A stretch of 64,000 nucleotides of DNA from WHSW01 sp963777775. Its GTDB lineage: Bacteria > Actinomycetota > Thermoleophilia > Solirubrobacterales > 70-9. The DNA lies in NCBI GenBank assembly GCA_963777775.1, contig CAVZRL010000005.1:620001-684000 (forward strand), in the 5' to 3' direction. Positions 33,469 to 42,167 of the stretch are shown here, piece by piece. Both the position numbers and the translations under genes were made by a program. The number at the start of each line of letters is the position of its first letter. The stretch's first letter is position 1. The notes beneath the pieces are model-generated. The model was not told the DNA's origin. It searched no databases and was given only the letters and a program-made list of their open reading frames with translations.

Positions 33469-34014
33469 GTGCGCCTGGGCATCGCCGATCATCTCGGCTG
33501 GGCCGTTGCGGTGACAGCGTCGGGGGACCACGAGGTGGTGGACCGTCGGCGGATCGAGCTGGTCGAACCTGGCATCTCGTCGGCGCCGATCCATTACGAG
33601 AGCCGGCGGCTCGATGTCGCCGCGACGGGTGCTCTGGTCGCGAAGGTGCGAGCGTCCGTCGTTCGGGCGACGTCAGCGGCACTCGACGAGATCGCAAACG
33701 CGGCGCCCGCACCGGTCCTCTCGATCTCGCTCCGGGCCTGGCCGCCCGACTTCCCCGACGAGATCGCTGTCCAATGTCGCGCGCCATATGAGGCCCGGGC
33801 CGACGCGATCATGTACCGCCAGGAGCTCTCCGAGCTCGCATGCGCCCGTGGATGGGAGGTGCATCTCTATGACGCGAAGGCGGTGGTAGGTCAAGCGGTC
33901 AGGATGCTCGCTGAGCGGGCCGACGAGGTCCTGCACGGACCTCGGGCGACGCTGGGGCCACCCTGGACAAAGGACCATCGGACCGCGCTCGCCGCAACGA
34001 TTGTGGCCGGCTGA
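33469..34014 (+). CDS. Conserved hypothetical protein
   Basis: A 181-residue protein starting at GTG (MRLGIADHLGWAVAVTASGD). The opening strand LGIADHLGWAVAV with an acidic residue, the central ALVAKVRASVVRATSAALDE and the end GPPWTKDHRTALAATIVA recall an RNase-H/RuvC-like layout in which acidic residues bind metal, but this is only a suggestion. I know of no assigned function. The long upstream open frame overlaps the DUF1801 gene and is not part of it. Confidence 0.65.
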   Translation: MRLGIADHLGWAVAVTASGDHEVVDRRRIELVEPGISSAPIHYESRRLDVAATGALVAKVRASVVRATSAALDEIANAAPAPVLSISLRAWPPDFPDEIAVQCRAPYEARADAIMYRQELSELACARGWEVHLYDAKAVVGQAVRMLAERADEVLHGPRATLGPPWTKDHRTALAATIVAG

Positions 34015-34041
34015 CCGGTTGCCGAACGCGTCGCTTCCGGT

Positions 34042-34812
34042 TTAGGCCGCCGCGAGCCAATCTTCGAAGCTGGGGCCGGCGAGCTTCGCGCCCGGGTTGG
34101 GCAGCGCGGCGCCCTCCGCATACGCCACCGCGTCCGGGTCGCCGGGCTGGCGGCCCTCGCGGACCTCGAACGAGTCACCTCGGCTGGCGAAGAGCGCGGC
34201 GGCCGCATCGGCGAGACGCTCCTCCCGCGGGCCGGCGACTTCGGTGATCCTGCCGTTCTCGATCTCCGGCTCCTCGGCCGCATCGGCGAGGGTTTCGGCG
34301 ACGACGCGGGCGGCCACGAGCTGCGTTCGCATCTCGGGCAGGTAGGCGACGCCGTCCTGGATCGTCCACCCGACCAGCTGATCGACGAACTCGTGAAACT
34401 GGGCCGCGCGAACGATCCGGACCGGGAGCGGGCCTTCGAGCAGCGTCTGCTCCTGCGCCACCTTCGCCGCGTTATAGCCGCCCTGGAACTTGTCGATGCC
34501 GATGATCGAGACGACGACGATCCGCTTCGCCCCGACTGCGGCGCCGACTCGCTGCAGGTTCGATGCCGAGGCGGTGAAGAACGCGGTCGCCTCCTCCTGG
34601 TCGGGCGAGGGCCCGGTGGCCGTGTCGATGACGGTCTCGACCCCGGCGAGCGCCTCGTCGAGACCCTCGCCGCTGACCACGTCGACACCCTTGGAGCGCG
34701 CGATCGGGACCACATCGTGTCCGCGCTGCTCGAGGATCTCGACGAGGTGCGATCCGACCCGGCCGGTGGCTCCGGTGACGGCAATCTTCTTACTCCTGTT
34801 GTCGATCTGCAT
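34042..34812 (-). CDS. NAD(P)-binding atypical SDR (NmrA-like)
   Basis: A 256-residue extended/atypical short-chain dehydrogenase-like protein. The cofactor motif VTGATGRVGSHLVEIL is near residue 12, followed by VDVVSGEGLDEALAGVETVI and VVVSIIGIDKFQGGYNAAKV. The Tyr-Asn-Ala-Ala-Lys in that segment takes the place of the usual YxxxK. NmrA-like proteins sense or reduce NAD(P)-linked substrates. It is divergent from an alpha/beta hydrolase. Confidence 0.88.
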   Translation of the reverse strand: MQIDNRSKKIAVTGATGRVGSHLVEILEQRGHDVVPIARSKGVDVVSGEGLDEALAGVETVIDTATGPSPDQEEATAFFTASASNLQRVGAAVGAKRIVVVSIIGIDKFQGGYNAAKVAQEQTLLEGPLPVRIVRAAQFHEFVDQLVGWTIQDGVAYLPEMRTQLVAARVVAETLADAAEEPEIENGRITEVAGPREERLADAAAALFASRGDSFEVREGRQPGDPDAVAYAEGAALPNPGAKLAGPSFEDWLAAA

Positions 34813-34896
34813 CGTTCATCCTTTCCAGCGCCGGCGGCTCGGCGCCCGCAAGTTGGATCTGAGGGGTAGTACGCCAGCAGTCCCAAGTGATGATGA

Positions 34897-35757
34897 ATGG
34901 CGATGAGTAGCGCCGACACCTTGCACGTGAACGGAGTCGACCTCTGCGTCGAATGCATCGGCGATCCGGCGGATCCACCGATCCTGCTGATCATGGGGTC
35001 GAGCGCGTCGATGGACTGGTGGGAGGACGAGTTTTGCATGCGTCTGGTCGCCGGCGGGCGGTTCGTGGTCCGCTACGACCACCGCGACACCGGGCAATCG
35101 GTCAGCTGCGAGCCCGGCGCACCTACGTACACGCTTGATGACCTGGTCGCGGATCCCGCAGCGCTCATCGATCGTCTCGACCTCAGAGTTGCCCACATCG
35201 TCGGGATCTCGATGGGCGGCGGTCTCGCTCAGGGTCTCGCACTCGGCCACCCGGGTCGGGTCGCCTCGCTGACCTTGATTGCGACGGCCCCCGCAGCTCC
35301 CGGACCCGAAGATCCCGACCTACCTTCGATGTCGGATGAGACCATCGCGCAGTTCTCGATCGACGCTCCCGACTGGTCCGACCGAGGCGCAGCAATCGAC
35401 TACATGACCCACCTCGCGCGGGTCTCCGCGGGCCGCGCATACCCGCTCGACGAGGCTGCGTTCCGTCCGCTCGCCGCACGGGTCTTCGACCGCACGCGGA
35501 GCATGGCTTCGACGATGACCAACCACAATGTCCTGGGGGGCGGGGCGCGCACTCGGGAGCGCCTTGGGCAGATCGACGTTCCGACGCTCGTCGTGCATGG
35601 CACCGATGATCCCGTCGTGCCGTACGGAAATGCGCTGGCGCTCGTGCGCGAAATCCGCGGCGCGCGCCTGCTCACGCTGGAGGGCGCAGGCCACGATCTT
35701 CCTCCACCGGTGTGGGACATCGTCGTACCGGCCATCCTGGAGCACACCGGGGTCTGA
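34897..35757 (+). CDS. Alpha/beta hydrolase
   Basis: A 286-residue alpha/beta hydrolase. The nucleophile elbow GISMGG carries Ser105, the acid is in VVHGTDDPVVP and the catalytic His in LEGAGHDLPP. The oxyanion strand ILLIMGSSASMDWWE matches the RdmC-like group of esterases, which includes methylesterases of polyketide pathways as well as many of unknown substrate. The stop is 8 bp from the convergent M29 gene. Confidence 0.9.
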   Translation: MAMSSADTLHVNGVDLCVECIGDPADPPILLIMGSSASMDWWEDEFCMRLVAGGRFVVRYDHRDTGQSVSCEPGAPTYTLDDLVADPAALIDRLDLRVAHIVGISMGGGLAQGLALGHPGRVASLTLIATAPAAPGPEDPDLPSMSDETIAQFSIDAPDWSDRGAAIDYMTHLARVSAGRAYPLDEAAFRPLAARVFDRTRSMASTMTNHNVLGGGARTRERLGQIDVPTLVVHGTDDPVVPYGNALALVREIRGARLLTLEGAGHDLPPPVWDIVVPAILEHTGV

Positions 35758-35765
35758 GGTGCGCG

Positions 35766-36764
35766 TCACGCTTCCGCTTCGCGCGACGAGGAGCACCGGC
35801 CAGACGACGCGTCAACGACCTTGCCCAGGCGGAGGAACGGCTCGCCATCGAGGTCGATGTCGGGACTGTGAAACACGCCATCGATGTGGACGCCGGCGTC
35901 GTTCTGGCCGCCGATCGACACGCTGGTGCCAAACGCGATGTGGGCCGTCCCGACCGCCTTCTCATCCTCCAGCGTGTTGCCGCTCACGATCGCTGACGGG
36001 TTGGTCCCGATGCCGAGCTCGGCGATCGATCGCCCATTCGGCCCGCCCGCGTCCAGGGTTTCGAGCAGCCACCGGCCGGCAGCGCCGCTTGCCCGCTTCA
36101 CCTGTCCTCGCTCCAGCCGCAGTTCGACCGGGTGATCCAAGACGCCGTGTCCCGCGAGCGAGCCATCGAGGACGATCACGCCGTCGCCCACGCTCTCGAT
36201 CGGAGCGATGAAGCCCTCCCCGGCCGGCAGGTTGCCCCAGGCGGCGGGAGCCTTGAGGTCACCGTCATCGCTGATCGCGCTGCGCCCGCCGAGGTCGAGT
36301 CGCAGATCGGTTCCGGCATCCGACCTGACATGACAAGAGGCCGCCGCTGTCAGCGCGCCCGCGATCCGCTCGCTGTCTCGCTTCAGCGCGTCATAGTCGA
36401 CGGCGATCGCGCGGTTGAATATCTCGGCGTTGACTCCGCCCATCGTCGCCATCCTCACGCCACGCTCGGTAGCCGCTGCTCTACCGTCGGTGTGGCTGAT
36501 CGAAAACACAGTCGGGGCGAGTACGACGGTGGCCTCACTCATCGCCCTGGCTACCGACCGGGGCGGCTCCTGGCCATCGCGCAGCAGGCTCGCATACTCC
36601 TTGACATGGACGCTGCGGGCTCCCCCGGCGGCGTCGCGGAGCGCGTCGGCGATCAGCCGCGTCTCCGGGTTGCAGAGGATCAGAATGTCGTCGGCAGATC
36701 CAACCCCGAGGCAGCTCAGCGCTGACCGTGCCGCTGTGGCCAAGTCCGGCGCCCGAGCGCTCAC
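35766..36764 (-). CDS. M29-like aminopeptidase
   Basis: A 332-residue protein of the aminopeptidase T (M29)-like group. Metal-site regions are recognisable in the C-terminal half: NLPAGEGFIAPIESVGDGVI, SIAELGIGTNP, AVGTAHIAFGTS, and GVHIDGVFHSPDIDLDGE. The GTG at 36764 is chosen because it overlaps the stop of the EamA gene by 4 bp (GTGA); a longer frame to 36797 would overlap the transporter by 37 bp. It is coupled to the transporter and therefore probably works on the same peptides or amino acids. Confidence 0.84.
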   Translation of the reverse strand: MSARAPDLATAARSALSCLGVGSADDILILCNPETRLIADALRDAAGGARSVHVKEYASLLRDGQEPPRSVARAMSEATVVLAPTVFSISHTDGRAAATERGVRMATMGGVNAEIFNRAIAVDYDALKRDSERIAGALTAAASCHVRSDAGTDLRLDLGGRSAISDDGDLKAPAAWGNLPAGEGFIAPIESVGDGVIVLDGSLAGHGVLDHPVELRLERGQVKRASGAAGRWLLETLDAGGPNGRSIAELGIGTNPSAIVSGNTLEDEKAVGTAHIAFGTSVSIGGQNDAGVHIDGVFHSPDIDLDGEPFLRLGKVVDASSGRCSSSREAEA

Positions 36765-37753
36765 GCGCGGATCCCGTCGGGCTCGCTCGCTCTCCACCCA
36801 CCGATCTGCTCAGCGCTCCGCTCATCGCGCTCGGCCCTCGGTTCAGGCGCCTCGCGATGGACGGCGACGCCGGCGACCACCAAGGCCACGCCGACGACCT
36901 CGATCAAAGACGGGATCTGGGCCAAGACAACGATGCCGATGATCGTCGCGATCGCGGGGAGCAGCGAGATCATCAGGGCGTACGTAGAGCGCGCGAGGCG
37001 ACGCATGGCGAGCTGATCGGTGACGTAGGGAATCACCGAGGAGGAGACGCCAACCCCGAGACCGGCGAGGACCAGCAGCGGGTCCAGCAGCGCCGGACCC
37101 GCTTCCCAGCCGCCGATCGGAGTCACCACCACCAGCGCGATCAACATCGAAGCGCCGAGGCCGTCGATACCGCTCAGCTGGGGGTAGCGCGATGCCCTGT
37201 GGGCGAGGACGATGTAGAGCGCGAAGCAGACGGCGTTGGCGAACGCGAAGGCGACGCCGAGTGGCTCGCCCTCGAGTCGAACGTCCGTGAGTAGGTAGAC
37301 ACCCGGGACGGCCAGAAGCAGGGCCGCAACGTTTCGGACGTTGCGAGCTCCGAGCGCCGCGAGCGCAATCACCGGCAGGAACTCGATCGCGGCCACCGTA
37401 CCGAGAGGTAGGCGGTCGATCGCGCTGTAGAAGCAGACATTCATCACAGCCAAGGTCGCACCCCAGCGAAGCAGCAGCCCTCGGCCGGATCGGTCCAGCG
37501 CCGAGTACGCACGCCACGGTCGAAGCCAAAGTGCGAATACGAGCGCCGCCGAAGCGATCCGCAGCCAGGCGACACCGAGCACTTCGACCTTGGCGAAGAG
37601 GAGCACCGCGAAAGCCGGGCCGAGCGAGTGAAACACGGCGCTGACGACGAAGTAGAGGTGCGGCGGCGCCCGGTGTCCGCCTGTAGCGGTGGCGCCGATC
37701 TCGAGGACCTCGCAGGGCGCGCGCACGATCGCTGTTGAAGGCTCGGCTGCCAC
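36761..37753 (-). CDS. EamA-family (DMT) transporter, RhtA-like
   Basis: A 330-residue drug/metabolite transporter with ten predicted helices in two EamA halves (about 33-150 and 170-300). Motifs include LGPAFAVLLFAKVEVLGVAW, PLGTVAAIEFLPVIALAALG and the second-half ASMLIALVVVTPIG. It resembles threonine/homoserine exporters. Start is GTG. The gene is divergent from an Lrp-type regulator and coupled to an M29 peptidase, a set suited to exporting amino acids released from peptides. Confidence 0.9.
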   Translation of the reverse strand: MAAEPSTAIVRAPCEVLEIGATATGGHRAPPHLYFVVSAVFHSLGPAFAVLLFAKVEVLGVAWLRIASAALVFALWLRPWRAYSALDRSGRGLLLRWGATLAVMNVCFYSAIDRLPLGTVAAIEFLPVIALAALGARNVRNVAALLLAVPGVYLLTDVRLEGEPLGVAFAFANAVCFALYIVLAHRASRYPQLSGIDGLGASMLIALVVVTPIGGWEAGPALLDPLLVLAGLGVGVSSSVIPYVTDQLAMRRLARSTYALMISLLPAIATIIGIVVLAQIPSLIEVVGVALVVAGVAVHREAPEPRAERDERSAEQIGGWRASEPDGIRA

Positions 37754-37778
37754 CGCGGCAGATGCTGACGCGCATCTC

Positions 37779-37831
37779 TGATTCTTGGAAGGGCGAAGGT
37801 AAGGTAGAATCGCCTGAATGCCTGAGAATCA
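37779..37831. promoter_or_regulatory. Possible Lrp-binding region
   Basis: TGATTCT (37779-37785) and its exact complement AGAATCA (37825-37831) flank the EamA/Lrp intergenic region, and AGAATC recurs at 37806. Lrp-type regulators bind such spaced AT-richer half-sites around their own promoter. Confidence 0.45.
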
Positions 37832-38318
37832 AAGGCAGTTTGCGCAGATCACCAAGGGCATCGAGCTAGACGAGATCAATCGCCGGCTACTCGCCGAACT
37901 GCAGATTGACGCCAGGCTTTCCCTGGCGGAGCTCGGGCGCCGTGTCGGCCTGACCTCCCCTTCTGTCGCCGACCGCCTACAACGGCTGGAGACCGCGGGC
38001 GTGATTCAGGGCTATCACGCGAGGATCAACCCCCGGGCCCTCGGGCTCGCCCTCAGCGTGATCATCCGCGTGCGCCCTGCGCCCGGGCAGCTCAAGAACG
38101 TCGCCGAGGCTGCAGCGGGTAAACCGGAGATCGTCGAGTGCCATCGGATCACGGGGGAAGACTGCTACCTGATCAAGGCGAACGTCCGAGATGTCGACCA
38201 CCTCGAGGAGCTGATCGATCAGTTCGCCCCACTCGGACAGAGCACCACGTCGATCATGCAGTCGTCGCCGGTCCCAGCACGCGGCTTGGACGTCGGACTC
38301 GACGAGGCTGCTCCGTAG
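37818..38318 (+). CDS. Lrp/AsnC-family regulator
   Basis: A 166-residue Lrp/AsnC regulator with N-terminal helix-turn-helix (LDEINRRLLAELQIDARLSL, AELGRRVGLTSPSVADRLQR) and the C-terminal RAM ligand domain (LALSVIIRVRP, VECHRITGEDCYLIKANVRD). Such proteins sense amino acids and commonly control a divergent transporter, here the EamA gene with its M29 partner. The ATG at 37818 lacks a strong ribosome site, and one candidate half-site overlaps the first codons. Confidence 0.92.
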   Translation: MPENQRQFAQITKGIELDEINRRLLAELQIDARLSLAELGRRVGLTSPSVADRLQRLETAGVIQGYHARINPRALGLALSVIIRVRPAPGQLKNVAEAAAGKPEIVECHRITGEDCYLIKANVRDVDHLEELIDQFAPLGQSTTSIMQSSPVPARGLDVGLDEAAP

Positions 38319-38401
38319 TCGAGCGCTCGCAGTCCCGCTCCCTGGATCATCCCCGGGTCGTAAACGCGGACTATCGCTTCTCGTCCACGGCGAGCACCAG
38401 G

Positions 38402-39184
38402 TCAACATGCGCCCGGTCGCGGAAGGCGTAGGCACTCCATCATCACCCATGCCGGGCGAAAGCCAAGCCGCGCGTAGAGCTCCTTCGCCCGGCCCTCGTC
38501 GTCGGCGGCGATCCAAAGCTCCCGGGCTCCGCCCGCAGCCGCGACCGCGGCGCGCGTCACCGCGGTGCCGCGACCGGCGCCGCGGTAGTCCGGGTGAACG
38601 TAGACGTGGGTGATCTCGGCCTCCGCGCCGTCGACCTCGAATTGCGCGTAGGCCACCGGCTCGCGATCCTCCCGCACGATCAGAACCCTTGCACCGCGGC
38701 GCAGCGCGATCTCGCGCGCATGGACGAGGTGGTCGCCAGGATCCTGGCCGGGGAAGTCCTCGCGGTGCCATGCGCTGCGTAGGTCGTCCACTGCGTCGTA
38801 GGGAGCCTCCTCCACGGCGGCGTCGGGACCTGGTGGCAGCGGGGCTTCGTGTCGCATCCAGAGCAGGCGCTGGGCCTTCCAGTCCCTCGCCTCGAAGGCG
38901 GGCCGCAATTCCTCCGCGGCGTCGACCAGGTCGAAGTCCACGCGCCGGTGCGCAAGCCCGGCGAGCGCCTGATCCGCGAAGGCCTCCAGCCCCTCCACGC
39001 TCATCGCCGGTTCCTCCTCGACGCGAACGACGTTGAAGTCCCACAGGGTCGGGTGGTTCGTCGCTCGCACAACCGTTCCGTGCGCCCACGGCTCGAGCAC
39101 GTCGCAGACCGAGGCATGCAGGGCGTTGCGCCGGTCCCGCGCGCGGGCCGTCCAGTCGCAGTCCGAAAGGCTGGCCGGGGTCAT
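38402..39184 (-). CDS. GNAT-family N-acetyltransferase
   Basis: A 260-residue protein with an N-terminal extension of about 130 residues (TNHPTLWDFNVVRVEEEP region) and a C-terminal GNAT domain. The acetyl-CoA motif is EITHVYVHPDYRGAGRGTAV followed by LWIAADDEGRAKELYARLGF. The layout matches two-domain GNAT proteins in which the first half is a degenerate GNAT fold. Substrate is unknown. It is followed downstream by nothing on its strand for 83 bp. Confidence 0.88.
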   Translation of the reverse strand: MTPASLSDCDWTARARDRRNALHASVCDVLEPWAHGTVVRATNHPTLWDFNVVRVEEEPAMSVEGLEAFADQALAGLAHRRVDFDLVDAAEELRPAFEARDWKAQRLLWMRHEAPLPPGPDAAVEEAPYDAVDDLRSAWHREDFPGQDPGDHLVHAREIALRRGARVLIVREDREPVAYAQFEVDGAEAEITHVYVHPDYRGAGRGTAVTRAAVAAAGGARELWIAADDEGRAKELYARLGFRPAWVMMECLRLPRPGAC

Positions 39185-39205
39185 CGCGTCAGAGTATGTA
39201 GCTGC

Positions 39206-39254
39206 AAGCGGGCGGCGGAGGCGGCAGCGACCGGCTGAAACCGACCTCTCGGGG
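39206..39254 (+). repeat. Direct repeat copy 2b (49 bp), VOC gene vestige
   Basis: Matches 32978-33025. In the + strand it reads AAG CGG GCG GCG GAG and so on to a stop, giving KRAAEAAATG, nearly the VOC C-terminus at 32.9 kb. It sits between the GNAT and LtrA genes with no VOC gene attached, so it looks like the remains of one. Confidence 0.8.
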
Positions 39255-39271
39255 ATCCTCGCGGGCGTGCC

Positions 39272-40513
39272 CTAGTCGGGTTCGGGCGCGTCCCGAGTCG
39301 TCCGCAGAGTTCGGGCGAACGCAAACGACCAGATCGCAACCAGGACCAAGTCAAGCAGCGTGGCGAGCAGCCACGGCGCCGGGCGAGCCCAGCCGATCGC
39401 CAGCGCGGCCGCCGCACCGAGCAGCAACGCCACCGCGAGCGGACGGTAGAGAGCAGCCAGCCTCCGGTAGTCGGCGAGTGCGACGATCGTCGCCACGAGC
39501 GCGATCAGCAGGGCCGAGACCGAGCCGGCCAGCAACCAGCTCGAGGGTTCGGGCGTGCGGGCGTCGGCCGCGTGCTCTATCAGGCTCACCATGCCGGCGC
39601 CCGCTGCCGCTACCGCGAGCGCGATCGGGAGTTCGCTGTAGAGCCACAGCGCGAGCGAGCCTCCATCCTGCCGCGGCAGTCGCCGCCCGACGTAGTCGAA
39701 GTAGGTCCACCAGAAGCCGAAGGCGATGCTGAGCCCGAGAACGCCCGTCGCGACCGTGCGGAAGTCGAGGTCCTCGACCCCTCGCAGCCCGTCGACGATG
39801 CCGACGACCACCTCGCCGAGGACGATGATGATGAACAGCCCGTAGCGCTCGGCCATCGAGCCGGTGGCCCGGATCCCAAGCGAGTCGTCGGACGTGCGCA
39901 GCATGTAGAAGACAACGATCGCGATCGAGCCGACAACGACGGCGGCCCAGACGGCCAGCCGCGCGCTGTCCTCCATTCCCGAGCTGGCGAGCAGCGCTCC
40001 GATCGAGACCGCCAACCCGGCGAGGTAGCGGAACGCCCCGGGACGGTACTCGGGTGCATCGGTCCGGTACACGGAGGCCCACTGCCAGAGGAGGACCGTG
40101 AGGAGCACCGCGTAGGTGAGTGCGAACTGTTCCCCGTCGGTGCTTGCCGCATGTCCGGTGAAGACGGCCAGCACGGTGAGGATCCCCATCTGCAAGAAGA
40201 TGAACGAGCGGTTGCGACCGTCCTCGCGGCCGTGCAGCTCGTGAAACTGGGTGCCGTTGAACCAGCCGATCCAGATCAGCCCGAAGACGACGGCGAAATC
40301 GAGCACGCCTGACCACGAGACGTCCTCGGCCAGCGTGTGTGCAATCTGGCCGATGAGCACCACGTAGACGAGGTCGTAGAAGAGCTCGAGGAAGCTGACC
40401 GTCCGATCCTCGATCACCTCGCCGTGGGGCCGAGGCGGCCGCAGGAACCAACGACGCAGCCCCGCGCGCAGCGTCATCGGTGGACCCGCGTCCGCACCAC
40501 GGCGCTCGCTCAT
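39272..40513 (-). CDS. Low temperature requirement protein A (LtrA)-like
   Basis: A 413-residue LtrA-family membrane protein with about ten to twelve helices. The family start ELFYDLVYVVLIGQIAHTLA, WIGWFNGTQFHELHGREDGR, RFLMxQMG-like FIFLQMGILTVLAVFTGHAA, and AERYGLFIIIVLGEVVVGIV are all present. Members are linked to cold growth in Listeria but have no firm biochemical role. Start ATG follows a purine-rich stretch. Confidence 0.92.
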   Translation of the reverse strand: MSERRGADAGPPMTLRAGLRRWFLRPPRPHGEVIEDRTVSFLELFYDLVYVVLIGQIAHTLAEDVSWSGVLDFAVVFGLIWIGWFNGTQFHELHGREDGRNRSFIFLQMGILTVLAVFTGHAASTDGEQFALTYAVLLTVLLWQWASVYRTDAPEYRPGAFRYLAGLAVSIGALLASSGMEDSARLAVWAAVVVGSIAIVVFYMLRTSDDSLGIRATGSMAERYGLFIIIVLGEVVVGIVDGLRGVEDLDFRTVATGVLGLSIAFGFWWTYFDYVGRRLPRQDGGSLALWLYSELPIALAVAAAGAGMVSLIEHAADARTPEPSSWLLAGSVSALLIALVATIVALADYRRLAALYRPLAVALLLGAAAALAIGWARPAPWLLATLLDLVLVAIWSFAFARTLRTTRDAPEPD

Positions 40514-40664
40514 CTCGGGTGCCTCCTCGATAGCTCGGCGGGCGAACTGTACGTCGTCCCGGAACGGCCTCAGTTGGGGCTGAGACGTCGAATCCGCGGC
40601 GTCCCCGTTCGGCTCGTGGGTAGAGAGGGGTCAGAGGGAGCTTTGTGACCGAAGGAGAATCGAG

Positions 40665-41198
40665 ATGGGAAAGCTGATCGCGACAACGCAGGCCACCGTC
40701 GACGGCGTCATCGACCCGGTCGGCGAGTGGGTGCAGGCGGACGGAGACCACGGCGACTACTCGTTCGAGCGTCAGGCGAGATCCAGCGGGCTGGTGCTGG
40801 GCCGCAAGACCTACGAGGGGCTGGCAGGATATTGGCCGAGCCAGTCGGGCTCATGGGCGGAGATGGTCAACCCGATGCCGAAGTACGTCGGGTCCAACAC
40901 CCTGTCCGGCGATCTCGAGTGGAACGCGACCCTGCTCGAGGGGGACCTCGAGGACTCGATCCCGAAGCTGAAGGACGAGGTCGACGGTGACCTGTTCATG
41001 CACGGGAGCGGCGAGTTCGCGTACGCCCTCGCCGAGAAGGGCCTGATCGACGAGTACGAGGTCTACCTGAACCCGCTCGTCTGGGGCGAGGGAAACGTCC
41101 ACGTGCTAGGCGACAGGGGAACCGTCCGGATGGAGCTCGACGACGTGAAGCGGTTCGACTCCGGAGTGGTCCTCCTCACCTACCTCCCGGCGTCTTGA
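40665..41198 (+). CDS. RibD C-terminal/dihydrofolate reductase-like protein (second copy)
   Basis: A 177-residue RibD_C/DHFR-like protein: IATTQATVDGVIDPVGEWVQ, RSSGLVLGRKTYEGLAGYWP, PKYVGSNTLSGDLEWNATLL, and IDEYEVYLNPLVWGEGNVHV. GAAGGAG precedes the ATG. It is a paralogue of the gene at 17.4 kb, with about the same length and layout. Its 3' end converges on the VOC/AraC pair. Confidence 0.9.
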   Translation: MGKLIATTQATVDGVIDPVGEWVQADGDHGDYSFERQARSSGLVLGRKTYEGLAGYWPSQSGSWAEMVNPMPKYVGSNTLSGDLEWNATLLEGDLEDSIPKLKDEVDGDLFMHGSGEFAYALAEKGLIDEYEVYLNPLVWGEGNVHVLGDRGTVRMELDDVKRFDSGVVLLTYLPAS

Positions 41199-41225
41199 CA
41201 GTTTCGTGCCGCTTGCATCTGGAGG

Positions 41226-41687
41226 TCAGGACCAGTTCTCGGCGGCCACCTCTGTCGGGCCCGGGACCTCGATCGGGCCCTCCTTCGGCGTTCCGATCCG
41301 GAGCGGATTGCCAAACGGGTCGCGCAGCCCGCAGTCGGTGCCGTAGAAGCGCTCGGTCGGCTCCTCGGTGAACTCGACGCCGTCGGCGACGAGCTCCCGG
41401 TAGGTCTTGTGGACGTCGTCGACCGCGATGATCGCGGCCATGCCCAACGCCCCCTTGGTCACCAGCTCGCGGATCTGCTCGGCCGTCGCGTCGTCGTGTG
41501 CCGGCGGGCCCGGCTTTTCGAGCAGCAGCTGACGGTCGGGCTGACCAGGGAAGTTGACGGTCAGCCAACGCATGAAGCCGAGGTCGGCGTCGGTGTTCAG
41601 CTCGAAGCCGAGTTTCCCGACGTAGAAATCGAGCGCCTCGTCCTGATCGAGCACGTAAACCTGTGTATGAGTGATTTTGCTTGGCAT
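41226..41687 (-). CDS. VOC-family protein coupled to AraC regulator
   Basis: A 153-residue glyoxalase/VOC protein: THTQVYVLDQDEALDFYVGK, LGFELNTDADLGFMRWLTVN, and EEPTERFYGTDCGLRDPFGN as the last metal-binding strand. The ATG at 41687 is chosen because the family begins at once. It lies 10 bp downstream of an AraC-type regulator, so the two form an operon in which the regulator probably senses the VOC substrate or its product. Confidence 0.9.
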   Translation of the reverse strand: MPSKITHTQVYVLDQDEALDFYVGKLGFELNTDADLGFMRWLTVNFPGQPDRQLLLEKPGPPAHDDATAEQIRELVTKGALGMAAIIAVDDVHKTYRELVADGVEFTEEPTERFYGTDCGLRDPFGNPLRIGTPKEGPIEVPGPTEVAAENWS

Positions 41688-41697
41688 GCGAGCGAGG

Positions 41698-42123
41698 CTA
41701 ATGCTCCCGGCGCGCCTTCGCTTCTCCAAAACTGCTCGGTCTCGTCCACGCCTTCGCGAAGCAGGCGGGGACAGCTCTGAGGTCGGCGGCCCGCCACCGA
41801 TAGGTGGTCGGTGGCTCGCCGAGGATTTCGCTGAATGTCCGGCTGAACGTCCCGAGACTGGTGAAGCCCACGTCGAAGCAGATCTCGGTCACGCTGCGGT
41901 CGGTCTCCCTGAGCAGGAACATCGCTCGCTCGACCCGGCGGCGCTGCAGGTAGCGATGGGGCGTCTCGCCGAAAGTGGCGCGGAAAGTCCGGATGAAGTG
42001 CGCCTCCGAGACGTATGCGATCCGCGCCAGGGTTGGGATGTCGAGGGGCTTCGCGTAGTCGCGGTCCATCGCGTCCCGCGCGCGCAGCATGCGACGGTTG
42101 GACTCTTCAATCGCTCGGGTCAT
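41698..42123 (-). CDS. AraC-family regulator (DNA-binding domain only)
   Basis: A 141-residue protein consisting almost only of the two AraC helix-turn-helix motifs (ARIAYVSEAHFIRTFRATFG then ITEICFDVGFTSLGTFSRTF in the usual DVGFxSxxxFxRxF form, with PxxYR at the end). No sugar-binding N-terminal domain is present. Such short forms often sit beside a VOC or small enzyme gene, as here. The ATG at 42123 is preferred over the upstream frame. Confidence 0.9.
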   Translation of the reverse strand: MTRAIEESNRRMLRARDAMDRDYAKPLDIPTLARIAYVSEAHFIRTFRATFGETPHRYLQRRRVERAMFLLRETDRSVTEICFDVGFTSLGTFSRTFSEILGEPPTTYRWRAADLRAVPACFAKAWTRPSSFGEAKARREH

Positions 42124-42167
42124 GCTGGGCGCGCCGGGGTTCAGTCCGGGCGCGTCCCGGCACTGAA

